Shown piece by piece: positions 42,463 to 51,515 of a stretch of 64,000 nucleotides of DNA. A model generated the notes under the pieces. That model was not told the origin of the DNA, did no database searches, and saw only the letters and a list, made by a program, of their open reading frames with translations. This DNA is from Rhizobium sp. FKL33 (GTDB lineage Bacteria > Pseudomonadota > Alphaproteobacteria > Rhizobiales > Rhizobiaceae), in assembly GCF_005222915.1 (NCBI RefSeq), contig NZ_STFX01000036.1, positions 86,053-150,052 on the forward strand, given 5' to 3'. Position numbers and translations under genes: made by a program. Numbering within the stretch: the stretch's first letter is position 1; every line of letters starts with the position of its first letter.

Positions 42463-44904
42463 TCAGGCTTTGATCCTGGCCATCTTGGGATCGTAGAGCG
42501 GTGCGAGATGCAGCGTGGCGGGCGCCTTGTCCATGGCGACGACGAGTTCGTATGTCCCGCTTTTCAGGAAATCATCGGTGACGCCCTCGGCATGTTTCAC
42601 ATAACCGTAGCCGATATTCTTGCCGACCGTATAGCCATAGCCGCCGCTGGTGAGATAGCCGACGGCGACACCGTCGCGCAGGATCGTCTCGCGTCCCAGA
42701 AGAACCACCGAGGGGTCGTTGACTGTGAAGCCGACCAGCCTCTTCTTGAGCGAATGGTCCTTCACCGTTTCCAAAGCCTTGCGGCCTAGGAAGTCGATGG
42801 GCTTGCCGAGCTTGACGGCCCAGCCGAGCCCAGCTTCATCAGGCGTGTCGTTCGGCGTGATGTCGGAGCCCCAGGCGCGATAGCCTTTCTCGAGACGCAG
42901 CGATTCCAGCGCGCGATAGCCGACCGGCTTCAGCCCATGCGGCGCGCCCGCGTCCATCAAGGCGTCATAGATGCGGCCGAGATCGCCGATCGGCGCATGC
43001 AGTTCCCAGCCGAGTTCGCCGACATAGGTGACGCGGAGAGCCCGAACGCGCGATTCGGCGATATCGATCTCCCGGACATGGCCGAAGGGGAAGGCGGCGT
43101 TTGAGAGATCGGCGGATGTCGCGGCCGCCAGCGTGTCGCGCGCCTTCGGCCCCATCAGCGACAGCGTGCCCCAGGCTTCCGTGACATCCGTGAGCGTCAC
43201 GTCCAGACCCTCCGGAATATGGTCGCGGATCCAGCCGAGATCGTGGGTGCGGAAGCCGGTGCCGGTGACGATGTAGAACCTGTCCTCGGCGATCCGAGCG
43301 ACGGTCAGATCCGCCTCGATGCCGCCGCGGCTATTGAGGAGCTGCGTATAGGTGAGTCGTCCGACCGGCTTGCGGACGTCGTTGGCGCAGATCCAGTCGA
43401 GAGCTGCGAGAGCGTCCGGTCCCGACAGTTCGAATTTCGCGAAGGAGGACTGGTCGAACACCCCGACCGCCTCGCGCACATGGCGATGTTCCGCGCCGAC
43501 CGCATCGAACCAGTTCTGCCGGCCCATGCTGTAACGGTCTTTCGGCTCCACGCCTTCAGGCGCGAACCAGTTGGGCCGCTCCCAGCCGAGTTTCGAGCCG
43601 AACACGGCGCCCGCCGCTTTCAGCCGGTCGTAAAGCGGTGAGGTCAAGCGGGGGCGGCCGCTGTCATACTCCTCATGCGGGAAGGCGACGGTGTAGTGTT
43701 TGCCATAGGCTTCCAGCGTGCGGTCGAGCACCCATTGCCGGTCGCGATGCATCTCAGAAAAACGCCTGATATCGACCACCCAGAGATCGAGCGGCGCTTC
43801 GCCATCAACCACCCATTGCGCGAGCACCCAGCCCGCTCCGCCGCCCGAGGCGATGCCGAAGGCGTTGAAGCCAGCGCCGACGAACATGTTCTTGCATTCC
43901 GGCGCAGCGCCAAGGATGAAATTGCCGTCAGGCGTGAAGCTTTCCGGACCATTGATCATCTGCTTGACGCCGACCGTCTCCAGCGCCGGCACGCGGGCGA
44001 TGGCCTGCTCCATATGTTGTTCGAAATGGTCAAAATCGTCGTCGAACAGGCGGAAACCCCATTCATCCGGCACGTCGCCGGTGGTCCAGGCCTGGGGATT
44101 GGGCTCATAACCGCCCATCACCAGACCGCCGACCTCTTCCTTGAAATAGGTGCGGCGGTCAGGGTCGCGGATGGTGGGGGCGTCGGTCGACAGGCCCTCG
44201 ATCTTTTCGGTGACGATATATTGATGCTTGACTGGCTGCAGCGGCACATTGATGCCGGCCATCGCGCCGACCTGCCGCGCCCATTGGCCTGCGCAATTGA
44301 CGACCTTTTCGCAGGCGATGTCGCCGAGCGTGGTCTTCACCTTGAGAATGCGGCCATTGTCGATCTCGAAGCCGGTGACGCGGACATTCTCGACAATTTT
44401 TGCGCCATGCATGCGCGCGCCCTTGGCGAGCGACTGGGTGATGTCGGAGGGGCTGGCCTGTCCGTCGGTCGGCAGCCAGCTTGCGCCGATGAGATCATCC
44501 GTCGTCATCAGCGGCCACATGCGCTTGACCTCTTCCGGTGAGATCAGATGCATCTCCATGCCGAAACTACCGGCAGTGGTGGCGAGCCGCCGGAACTCGG
44601 TCCAGCGATCCTCATTGGTGGCGAGGCGGAGGCAGCCGGTCATTTTCCAGCCGGTGGCGAGGCCGGTTTCCGCTTCCAGCCCCTTGTAGAGCTCGACGGA
44701 ATATTTGAGCACACGAGTGATCGAGGCAGACGAGCGCAACTGGCCGACAAGGCCCGCGGCATGCCAGGTGGAGCCCGATGTGAGTTGGCCCTGCTCCAAG
44801 AGCAGCACATCCGCCTTGTGATCGCGGGCGAGGTGATAGGCGGTCGAGCAGCCGATGATGCCGCCGCCGATGACGACGATCTGGGCGTGGGAGGGCAGGG
44901 TCAT
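42463..44904 (-). CDS. Dimethylglycine/sarcosine dehydrogenase-like FAD-GcvT fusion
   Basis: An 813-residue flavoprotein of the DMGDH family. Residues about 1-370 are an FAD-dependent DAO domain (VVIGGGIIGCSTAYHLA) with the covalent-flavin histidine His48 in GSTWHAAG. Residues about 375-430 are the FAO_M linker. Residues about 435-810 are a GcvT-type tetrahydrofolate domain (LSLMGPKARDTL, YVGELGWELH, GYRALESLRLEKGYRAWGSDI). Such enzymes oxidise an N-methyl amine and pass the methyl group to THF as methylene-THF. The ATG overlaps the kinase gene stop. The substrate could be dimethylglycine, sarcosine or another N-methyl compound, and the partner kinase is unusual for glycine-betaine pathways. 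Confidence 0.85.
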   Translation of the reverse strand: MTLPSHAQIVVIGGGIIGCSTAYHLARDHKADVLLLEQGQLTSGSTWHAAGLVGQLRSSASITRVLKYSVELYKGLEAETGLATGWKMTGCLRLATNEDRWTEFRRLATTAGSFGMEMHLISPEEVKRMWPLMTTDDLIGASWLPTDGQASPSDITQSLAKGARMHGAKIVENVRVTGFEIDNGRILKVKTTLGDIACEKVVNCAGQWARQVGAMAGINVPLQPVKHQYIVTEKIEGLSTDAPTIRDPDRRTYFKEEVGGLVMGGYEPNPQAWTTGDVPDEWGFRLFDDDFDHFEQHMEQAIARVPALETVGVKQMINGPESFTPDGNFILGAAPECKNMFVGAGFNAFGIASGGGAGWVLAQWVVDGEAPLDLWVVDIRRFSEMHRDRQWVLDRTLEAYGKHYTVAFPHEEYDSGRPRLTSPLYDRLKAAGAVFGSKLGWERPNWFAPEGVEPKDRYSMGRQNWFDAVGAEHRHVREAVGVFDQSSFAKFELSGPDALAALDWICANDVRKPVGRLTYTQLLNSRGGIEADLTVARIAEDRFYIVTGTGFRTHDLGWIRDHIPEGLDVTLTDVTEAWGTLSLMGPKARDTLAAATSADLSNAAFPFGHVREIDIAESRVRALRVTYVGELGWELHAPIGDLGRIYDALMDAGAPHGLKPVGYRALESLRLEKGYRAWGSDITPNDTPDEAGLGWAVKLGKPIDFLGRKALETVKDHSLKKRLVGFTVNDPSVVLLGRETILRDGVAVGYLTSGGYGYTVGKNIGYGYVKHAEGVTDDFLKSGTYELVVAMDKAPATLHLAPLYDPKMARIKA

Positions 44905-45797
44905 GATCTCAGTCCGTATTGGGCGCGGTACGCATCGAGCGCCGCATCGAGCTTGTCGAGATTCTCCGCCGTGTAGGCGACATAATCGGCGCCGGGAGCG
45001 GAGAGGTGAAGTTCAGACGCCATGCTCCACATGGCTTCGCGCAGGAGCGAGGCGCATTGCATGGCGGCGAAGGCGCGAAGGACCGAAGGGACCGGCTTGG
45101 CCCGGAAATAGGCCTCCAGAAAGTCCTGCGCCTCGTCCGGGCTGAACCCGGCATTCGAGGCGGCGCCGGCGAGATCGAACATCGCGGTCGAAAAGCCCGC
45201 ATATTCGAAATCGATGAGCCAGAGCCGTTCGCCATCATCCAGCAGGTTCGACGGCAGGAGGTCGTTATGGCCGAAAATGATCGGCAGCGGCGCCTGCGCC
45301 GCCTCCAACTCTTCGGCGAGCGCGAGATAATCCGGCAGCTTTTCCGTCATCCGGCTTTCGCCGTCACGCAGCACGCGCGCGTAATCGCGGATGACATGGA
45401 AGACCCAGAACATATAGCCGGGGCCGGACACATGGCGGGGCATAAGCCGGTGGAACTCGGCGAGAAGCCGGGCAATGCGCATCCTTTCCGCCGCCACGTC
45501 TAGAGCGCCAAGCGTCTTTGCGCCCAAATAGGCGGAGACCATCAGGCCCGGTTCGGCATACTCAACGGCGGGCGCGAAGCCGGCCGCATGCGCGGCGCGC
45601 GCGGTCATCAATTCCCGGTCGCGATAGACCTGATGAAAAGGATAATCCTTGCCGAAGCGCACCACATGCCGGCCGCTGGCGTCCTCGACGACGAAGCTCT
45701 CATTGCTGAGGCCGCCCTTCAGCCTGTCGATGCCGATGGAGCCGTTCCAGCAGGGCAGGGCGCGGATGCGATCCTCGATCTCCGGGGCGATCGTCAT
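44901..45797 (-). CDS. Choline/ethanolamine-kinase-like phosphotransferase
   Basis: A 298-residue kinase of the choline kinase/APH fold. The nucleotide region is GGLSNESFVV (about 27-36). The Brenner motif is GHNDLLPSNLL (about 190-200), and LIDFEYAG (about 208-215) holds the metal-binding Asp. ATG 45797 is chosen; an upstream reading is non-homologous. Such kinases phosphorylate a small amino alcohol or sugar. It is cotranscribed with the DMGDH-like gene and diverges from a DeoR-type regulator, so a phosphorylated intermediate is probably the inducer (inference). Confidence 0.82.
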   Translation of the reverse strand: MTIAPEIEDRIRALPCWNGSIGIDRLKGGLSNESFVVEDASGRHVVRFGKDYPFHQVYRDRELMTARAAHAAGFAPAVEYAEPGLMVSAYLGAKTLGALDVAAERMRIARLLAEFHRLMPRHVSGPGYMFWVFHVIRDYARVLRDGESRMTEKLPDYLALAEELEAAQAPLPIIFGHNDLLPSNLLDDGERLWLIDFEYAGFSTAMFDLAGAASNAGFSPDEAQDFLEAYFRAKPVPSVLRAFAAMQCASLLREAMWSMASELHLSAPGADYVAYTAENLDKLDAALDAYRAQYGLRS

Positions 45798-45957
45798 AGG
45801 CGCCTCGCAGTCTGAAGGCAAAGGAAAGTCGAGATATGGAGCTGGTCCATCGCGTTCTCCCGGTGTGAAGACCAGGCCGCGTGTTCCCTGTTTTTTGTCA
45901 CGGCCTCGTCGTTGAGCGCATGACACGCCATCCAGCAAGACCTGTCAATCTGGAATC

Positions 45958-45972
45958 TGTGGTAATGTGTGG
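45958..45972. promoter_or_regulatory. Direct TGTGG repeats in the kinase/deoR divergent promoter
   Basis: TGTGG at 45958-45962 and 45968-45972 are 10 bp apart, one helical turn, in the 255-bp region between the divergent kinase operon and the DeoR gene. A candidate DeoR-family site; weak evidence. Confidence 0.25.
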
Positions 45973-46052
45973 TTTTGTGACCGATTGCGTGGCGGCGCAT
46001 TGTCATGCGGCGGACGCTTCGGTTATGATCGGGGCAGTTGAATGAGGCGGTT

Positions 46053-46811
46053 ATGGTTCAGAGCAAGCGCCAGACGGACATATTGCGGCTGCTCGAAAGC
46101 GAGGGCGCGATCGGCATCGCGGAGCTCGCGGCGCGGCTCGGGGTGTCGCTCGAAACAGTCAGGCGCGATCTGAAGCCGCTTGCCGGCCTGGGCGCTGTCA
46201 TCAAGACGCATGGCGAGGTCGGGCTCCCCTCCTCGATGGGCGAAGCGCCGTTTGAGAAGCGAATGCGGGAAAATAGCGCTGCCAAGAAGATCATCGCCGC
46301 CCATGTCGCCGCCACGATCCGCGACGGCGATTCCGTCATGCTGGACACCGGTACGACCACGAGTTTCCTCGCGCGAGCGCTCATCGGCCATCGACGGCTG
46401 ACGGTGGTGACCAATTCCTCCGACATCGCCCGCACGCTCGCCACCGTCAACGGCAACCGGGTCTATATGGCGGGCGGTGAATTGCGCAGCGACAATGGCG
46501 CAGCCTTCGGCTCGACGGCGATCGATTTCGTCAGCCGGTTCAGCGTCACCCACGCCATCGTCTCGGCGGGCGGCGTCGATAAGAACGGCGTGATGGATTT
46601 CGATCTCGATGAAGCGGATTTTGCACGCATGGCCTTGAGCCGGGGCCAGCGCCGGCTGGTGGTCTGCGACCACACGAAATTCGGCCGCCAGGGGCTGGTG
46701 CGCGTCTGCGGCTTCAGCGGCGTCACCGAACTCGCCACTGACTTTGCGCCGCCTGACGAGATCAGCGCCGCGCTCGAAGTTTCGGGCGCGGCGCTGACGG
46801 TGGCTCAGTAG
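46053..46811 (+). CDS. DeoR-family transcriptional regulator
   Basis: A 252-residue DeoR/GlpR-type repressor. The N-terminal winged helix includes QTDILRLLESEGAIGIAELA and LGVSLETVRRDL (about 5-40). The C-terminal DeoRC effector domain has LDTGTTTSFLA (about 97-107), TNSSDIA and the phosphate-site DHTKFG (about 207-212). ATG 46053 is preferred to TTG 46038. It is divergent from the kinase/DMGDH-like operon and convergent with the permease gene. Family members sense phosphorylated sugars, matching the linked kinase. Confidence 0.88.
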   Translation: MVQSKRQTDILRLLESEGAIGIAELAARLGVSLETVRRDLKPLAGLGAVIKTHGEVGLPSSMGEAPFEKRMRENSAAKKIIAAHVAATIRDGDSVMLDTGTTTSFLARALIGHRRLTVVTNSSDIARTLATVNGNRVYMAGGELRSDNGAAFGSTAIDFVSRFSVTHAIVSAGGVDKNGVMDFDLDEADFARMALSRGQRRLVVCDHTKFGRQGLVRVCGFSGVTELATDFAPPDEISAALEVSGAALTVAQ

Positions 46812-46818
46812 TAAAGAC

Positions 46819-46841
46819 CCGGCCGCTGGAACAGCGACCGG
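46819..46841. terminator. Hairpin between convergent deoR and permease genes
   Basis: Stem CCGG-C-CGCTG / CAGCG-A-CCGG with one mismatch and loop GAA, located in the 41-bp gap between convergent stops. Confidence 0.45.
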
Positions 46842-46852
46842 AAGCTCTGCCG

Positions 46853-48640
46853 TCAGGCTGGCAGCTGGAACACCACATTGGCGATCAGCACGATCGCCAG
46901 GCCGCCGGCCAGCGCGAGATAGGGCAGCATGCCTGCCTTCTTCACCCCGAGATCCTGACCGACCAAGCCGAGATCCTCCATGGCTTCCGGCGGGAATTTG
47001 CCCTTGTCCTGCACGAAATGTCGGTAGGCGAAGACCGGCAGGATGAGGGCGGCGAAGATGAAGCCGACCCACAGCGCATTCGAATAGCCCCAGACCTTGG
47101 CACCTGCGCCGAGGAACAGCGCGTTGACGAAAGCCAGCACGGTATTGACGCCGATCAGCCAGGTCGGCGCCTTCCACGGGCGTTCGACATGGCCCGAATC
47201 CATCCGGTGGATCCAGCCGGAATTGAGGTTCAGGAAGTTGAAGATGATGTAGCCGACATTCGATACGGCCAGCACGAAGAAGTAGCCTGCAGCGTCCGAC
47301 GCGATCGCCAAGAGCAGCAGATTGAAGCCGAAGTCGGTCCACATCGCGCCGGTGGGGGCGCCGTTCTTGTTGACATGGCTGAGATAGCGCGGCAGCCAGC
47401 CGTCTCTGGAGCCCTGATAGAGCGTGCGCGAGGAGCCTGCCATCGCCGTCATGATGGCGAGGAACAGCGCCATGATCATCAGGATCACGAGGATCTGCGT
47501 GACGATACGGCCGCCATGGATGAGGCCGGCCAGCGCTTCGGCGACGCCGGTGCCGTCGACGATCCCCGGCGCCAGCATGCCGCTATGGCCGAGCACGCCC
47601 TGGAAGGCGAAGGGCACGAGGAAGAAGAACAGGCAGCAGACAAGGCCCGAATAGAAGATGGCCTTGAACGTGTCCGTCTTCGGGTTCTTCAGTTCGCGGG
47701 TATAGCAGACGGCCGTCTCGAATCCGTAGGTCGACCAGGCCGCGATATAGAGGCCGCCGAGGAACAGCGTCCAGCCGCCATTGCTCCAGGTTCCATCGAC
47801 GCCGGAATAGCCGGCGGTCGGCGGCACGAGGCCGGTGACGTTGGCGGCGACAATCTGACCCGAAAAAATCGGCCAGAGGCCGATGAGCAAAAGCGGGATC
47901 AGCACGATGATCGCCAGCCATTTCTGCACACTGGCCGTTTCCGCGATGCCGCGATGCTGGATCGCGAAAATGATCAGCATCAGCGCGACGCCGATCACGA
48001 AGGTGGCGTTGAGATTGGCCTTGGCGAGGAAGGGAATGTCAAACGAGATCAGCGACCAGCTGCGGATGGCGGGCGTGAGCGCGGCGACCGCGTCATTGGA
48101 GAGGAGCGCGTTGATCGCCTGATCGGGCGTCGATCCCGCATTGGCTGCGAGCCATTCCGCCACGCGCGGGCTGTCTGCAGCGAGCGTCGAGGCATGCGCG
48201 GCGACCCAATCGAGCACGGCCTGCGATTCCGCTACCGGGATCGGGAATAGTGCATTGAGGATGTAACCGGCCGCAATCGCGCAGCCGAGCGACAGAACCG
48301 GCGACCAGGCGAACCAGTTGCACCAGACCGAAAGCGGCGCGATGAATTTGGAATAACGCAGCCAGGCGGTGGCGCCATAGACCGATGCGCCGCCGGATTT
48401 GTTGCCGAACATGCCGGCGATTTCCGCATAGGTGAAAGATTGCAGGAAGCCCATGATCATCGAGATGATCCAGACGAGGAAAGCGAGCTTGCCCGTGGTG
48501 CCGGCGATGCCGCCGATCGAAAAGAGAACAAGGGGCGGCACGCCTGCGGCAACCCAGAACGCGCCTTTCCAATCAAGCGTTCGTTGAAGACTGCCTTGCG
48601 TAGCGGGCGGCGCCGAAGCGACGTCGGTAATATTGGTCAT
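46853..48640 (-). CDS. APC-superfamily amino acid/amine permease
   Basis: A 595-residue transporter of the amino acid-polyamine-organocation superfamily with about 12 membrane helices. The N-terminal VPPLVLFSIGGIAGTTGK (about 34-51) is the conserved helix-1 loop region, and FTYAEIAGMFGNKSGGASVYG (around 68-88) follows. An insert of about 80 residues between helices 4 and 5 is likely periplasmic. It is divergent from tdm, and the shared promoter region carries a dyad similar to the one before dmmD. It therefore probably imports a methylated amine or related compound (inference). Confidence 0.85.
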   Translation of the reverse strand: MTNITDVASAPPATQGSLQRTLDWKGAFWVAAGVPPLVLFSIGGIAGTTGKLAFLVWIISMIMGFLQSFTYAEIAGMFGNKSGGASVYGATAWLRYSKFIAPLSVWCNWFAWSPVLSLGCAIAAGYILNALFPIPVAESQAVLDWVAAHASTLAADSPRVAEWLAANAGSTPDQAINALLSNDAVAALTPAIRSWSLISFDIPFLAKANLNATFVIGVALMLIIFAIQHRGIAETASVQKWLAIIVLIPLLLIGLWPIFSGQIVAANVTGLVPPTAGYSGVDGTWSNGGWTLFLGGLYIAAWSTYGFETAVCYTRELKNPKTDTFKAIFYSGLVCCLFFFLVPFAFQGVLGHSGMLAPGIVDGTGVAEALAGLIHGGRIVTQILVILMIMALFLAIMTAMAGSSRTLYQGSRDGWLPRYLSHVNKNGAPTGAMWTDFGFNLLLLAIASDAAGYFFVLAVSNVGYIIFNFLNLNSGWIHRMDSGHVERPWKAPTWLIGVNTVLAFVNALFLGAGAKVWGYSNALWVGFIFAALILPVFAYRHFVQDKGKFPPEAMEDLGLVGQDLGVKKAGMLPYLALAGGLAIVLIANVVFQLPA

Positions 48641-49082
48641 GATCTTGGTTCCCCAACCGGTGTTGCGACGCTGTGCGTCCGTCGTTTTGCCCGGTCCGCC
48701 ATGTTCGGTCGGCTGTTATGGGCCGCCTTCGCGTCCTTCTGTGTGTGGCGCGACGTGACCGGGAAAACTATCCTCACAGTGGAATAAATTTCACAAAGGT
48801 CAAGGGATTCTGCGTGGAGCGAGACCAGTCTTTGCACTTTTTCGCCGATGAAATCCCGCTTGGGCTGTGCGTCTGTTCGCGCATGCAATTTCTGGGGTGT
48901 GTGGAGGGCGTGGCGACGGTAAATGAGCCCTTTGGTAGCCGATCACAGCGACGTCGCTTCGGCTCAGGCTTTCGTAGATTCGGTAATCAAGGGAATATAA
49001 ATTGAACGCAGTGAAAATATCTTTGCTTTGAAGACGGTTTTGTTGTTTCCTCCTGCCGAAGGTTCATGGGCAGGAGGCCCTT
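48641..49082. promoter_or_regulatory. Divergent permease/tdm promoter region
   Basis: A 442-bp noncoding region, AT-richer near tdm. I see no credible gene in it. It holds a dyad GTGGAATAAATTTCAC at 48779-48794 (arms GTGGAAT/ATTTCAC, one mismatch), related in sequence to the dyad upstream of dmmD, and a hairpin covering the tdm ribosome-binding site (49049-49077). Confidence 0.5.
49049..49077 (+). promoter_or_regulatory. Hairpin sequestering the tdm Shine-Dalgarno
   Basis: CCTCCTGCC (49049-49057) pairs perfectly with GGCAGGAGG (49069-49077) across an 11-nt loop. The AGGAGG at 49072-49077 is the SD of tdm, 5 nt before ATG 49083. Folded mRNA would hide the SD, suggesting translational control. 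No T-tract follows, so it is not a terminator. Confidence 0.55.
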
Positions 49083-51482
49083 ATGACGCGCTTTGACAGT
49101 TCGGCGGGACAGAGCCGTTTAGCTGGCGGCTATCCGGTCGTCGTGCGATCCGCGCGGCCAAGCCAAACATTCATGCCCGGCTTCCAATCGCCGGCGTCTT
49201 CCGTCGAACGTTACAGGGTTCGAGGCGGCGGCAGCCTGACTACGCCCGTATTCGAAGGCGACCGTCTCACATTCGTTGACAAGGAAGGCCTGCAGCCTTG
49301 CGAAATTTCCTTTCTCGACAGTCAGGGCAGGTTCGCCGGGCAGCCTCTGGGCGTCGCGTTTAATGCCCCTGGCGATGGCCTCAAGGCGATCCTTGTAAGC
49401 CAGGATGTCAGCGCCCGAAGGCTTCGCTCCGCTTTGGAGCGCCGGAATGCCGATCTTTCCAACCTGATGGCGCTCCGCGTGTTCGGCGGCGGCTCGCGTC
49501 CCGGCGAAAGTGTCGATTTGACCGTCGCATCCGCTGGCCTGTTGATTGCCGCTGCGCCCGGCGCCGCTATGTCGCCGGACGAACAGGAAACCGCCACCGA
49601 AATTGAACTCAGGATCGTTCGGGCCAATAAGGTGCGCGCATACGCGGCCTATCTACCAGAACCACTCGCCGATCCCCTGCAGGATATCCGCATCGATGCG
49701 GCGACGGCGAAAGCCTATTTCGTCCGCGCTGGCGAATTTATCCAGGTGATCGACGTGTTCGGTCGGCAATGCACGGATTTCCAGGCCTTTTCCGCCCGCA
49801 AGCTCGACAAGGGGCTTGATCTCGCGCTTGACGCCACCGTGACCCGCACCCTGCTTGGCCGCAGTTATCCGATCCCCGGTCTGCCGTCCAAGGCCTTCGA
49901 TCGCGATTTCGAGCCTCTGGTGGAGGTGGTGCAGGACACTGTCGGCCGTCATGACGCCTTTGCGACGGCCTGTAATTCCCGCTATTATGACGACATGGGC
50001 TATCCAGGCCATATCAATTGCACGGACAATTTCAACGAGGCGCTCGCCTCCTACGGCGTGGCGCCGCGCAAGGGCTGGGAAGCGCTCAATTATTTCTACA
50101 ATACGCGCGTCGACGACCACAATCAGCTCTATCTCGATGAGCCCTGGTCACGGCCGGGCGACTATGTGCTCATGCGGGCGCTGACTGATCTTGTCTGCGT
50201 GTCCTCGTCTTGTCCCGACGATATCGACGCCGCAAACGGCTGGACGCCGACCGACATTCATATCCGCACCTTCTCCGCCCAGGAAAAATTCTCTCGAGCC
50301 ATGGCTTATCGCATGACCCCCGACGCGCCTGCCGAATTGACGCGGGAAACCGCCTTTCACGACAAACTGTCCGAGATGACCCGGGACATGACCGAATATC
50401 GCGGCTTTTGGCTGCCCAATCGCTTCACGGCCACGGGGCCGATCGAGGAATATTGGGCTTGCCGCGAGGCCGCCGCCTTGATCGACCTCTCCCCGCTCAG
50501 GAAATTCGAGGTCACCGGTCCGGATTCCGAAGCGCTGCTGCAATATTGCCTGACCCGCGACGTGCGCAAGCTGACGACCGGCCAGGTGGTCTATTCTGCG
50601 ATGTGCTTTGAGCATGGCGGCATGATCGACGATGGCACCCTGTTCCGGCTCGGCGACCACAATTTTCGCTGGATCGGCGGCGACGACTATAGCGGCATCT
50701 GGCTGCGCGAGATCGCGGAGAAGAAAGGCTTCAAGGCCTGGGTGCGCTCCTCCACCGATCAACTGCACAATATCGCGGTGCAGGGTCCGAAATCGCGCGA
50801 CATCCTGAAGGACATTTTCTGGACCGGACCGCGCCAGCCTGCTGTTGCCGATCTCGAATGGTTCCGTTTCACGGTGGCCCGCATCGGTCATTTCGAGGGG
50901 CCGCCGGTGGTCGTGTCGCGCACCGGCTATACCGGCGAGCTCGGTTATGAAATTTTCTGCCACCCCAAGGATGCCGCAGCCGTGTTCGATGCGGTCTGGG
51001 CGGCCGGCGAGCCGTACGGATTGAAGCCCATGGGCCTGCAGGCGCTCGATATGGTCAGGATCGAGGCGGGGCTGATTTTCGCCCATTACGATTTCGACGA
51101 CCAGACCGATCCCTTTGAAGCCGGCATCGGCTTTACTGTGCCGCTGAAATCCAAGCAGGACGATTTTATCGGCCGCGAAGCTCTTGTCCGCCGCAAAGAA
51201 AATCCAAGGATGCGCATGGTGGGGCTCGATATAGCCTCCAACGAAGCCGTGGGCCATGGCGATCCGCTCTATATCGGCCGCGCCCAGATCGGCGTCGTCA
51301 CCAGCGCCACCGCGTCACCTATCCTCGGAAAGGTTATCGCGATGGCGCGTGTGGATGTAACCCATGCGACGGTCGGGACTGAACTGGAGATCGGTAAGCT
51401 CGACGGATTGCAGAAGCGCATTCCCGCCGTCATCGCGCCGCTATCGCATTACGATCCGGAGAAAAAGCGCCCGCGGGCGTGA
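49083..51482 (+). CDS. tdm: Trimethylamine N-oxide demethylase (Tdm)
   Basis: A 799-residue protein with the Tdm architecture. Residues about 1-200 are a variable N-terminal region, about 200-395 are a DUF1989 metal domain, and about 410-795 are a GcvT-like tetrahydrofolate domain (NIAVQGPKSRDILK, RTGYTGELGYEIF, LQALDMVRIEAGL). Cys297, Cys313 and Cys377 have the spacing I recall for the zinc site of Methylocella silvestris Tdm. The enzyme splits TMAO into dimethylamine and formaldehyde, the latter captured by THF. The start has SD AGGAGG held in a hairpin. It is convergent with a PAS protein gene and near tmm and dmmDABC, which make its substrate and use its product. Confidence 0.9.
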   Translation: MTRFDSSAGQSRLAGGYPVVVRSARPSQTFMPGFQSPASSVERYRVRGGGSLTTPVFEGDRLTFVDKEGLQPCEISFLDSQGRFAGQPLGVAFNAPGDGLKAILVSQDVSARRLRSALERRNADLSNLMALRVFGGGSRPGESVDLTVASAGLLIAAAPGAAMSPDEQETATEIELRIVRANKVRAYAAYLPEPLADPLQDIRIDAATAKAYFVRAGEFIQVIDVFGRQCTDFQAFSARKLDKGLDLALDATVTRTLLGRSYPIPGLPSKAFDRDFEPLVEVVQDTVGRHDAFATACNSRYYDDMGYPGHINCTDNFNEALASYGVAPRKGWEALNYFYNTRVDDHNQLYLDEPWSRPGDYVLMRALTDLVCVSSSCPDDIDAANGWTPTDIHIRTFSAQEKFSRAMAYRMTPDAPAELTRETAFHDKLSEMTRDMTEYRGFWLPNRFTATGPIEEYWACREAAALIDLSPLRKFEVTGPDSEALLQYCLTRDVRKLTTGQVVYSAMCFEHGGMIDDGTLFRLGDHNFRWIGGDDYSGIWLREIAEKKGFKAWVRSSTDQLHNIAVQGPKSRDILKDIFWTGPRQPAVADLEWFRFTVARIGHFEGPPVVVSRTGYTGELGYEIFCHPKDAAAVFDAVWAAGEPYGLKPMGLQALDMVRIEAGLIFAHYDFDDQTDPFEAGIGFTVPLKSKQDDFIGREALVRRKENPRMRMVGLDIASNEAVGHGDPLYIGRAQIGVVTSATASPILGKVIAMARVDVTHATVGTELEIGKLDGLQKRIPAVIAPLSHYDPEKKRPRA

Positions 51483-51493
51483 CCAACGGCTTT

Positions 51494-51515
51494 GGGCGAG
51501 CAGATCAGCTCGCCC
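51494..51515. terminator. Hairpin at convergent ends of tdm and PAS gene
   Basis: Stem GGGCGAGC / GCTCGCCC with loop AGATCA, just after the tdm stop and overlapping the last codons of the opposing PAS-protein gene. Confidence 0.6.

Noticed and set aside
48637-48888. Possible minus-strand small protein in the permease/tdm promoter region
   Set aside because: No ribosome-binding site, composition not coding-like, and it overlaps the divergent regulatory region.
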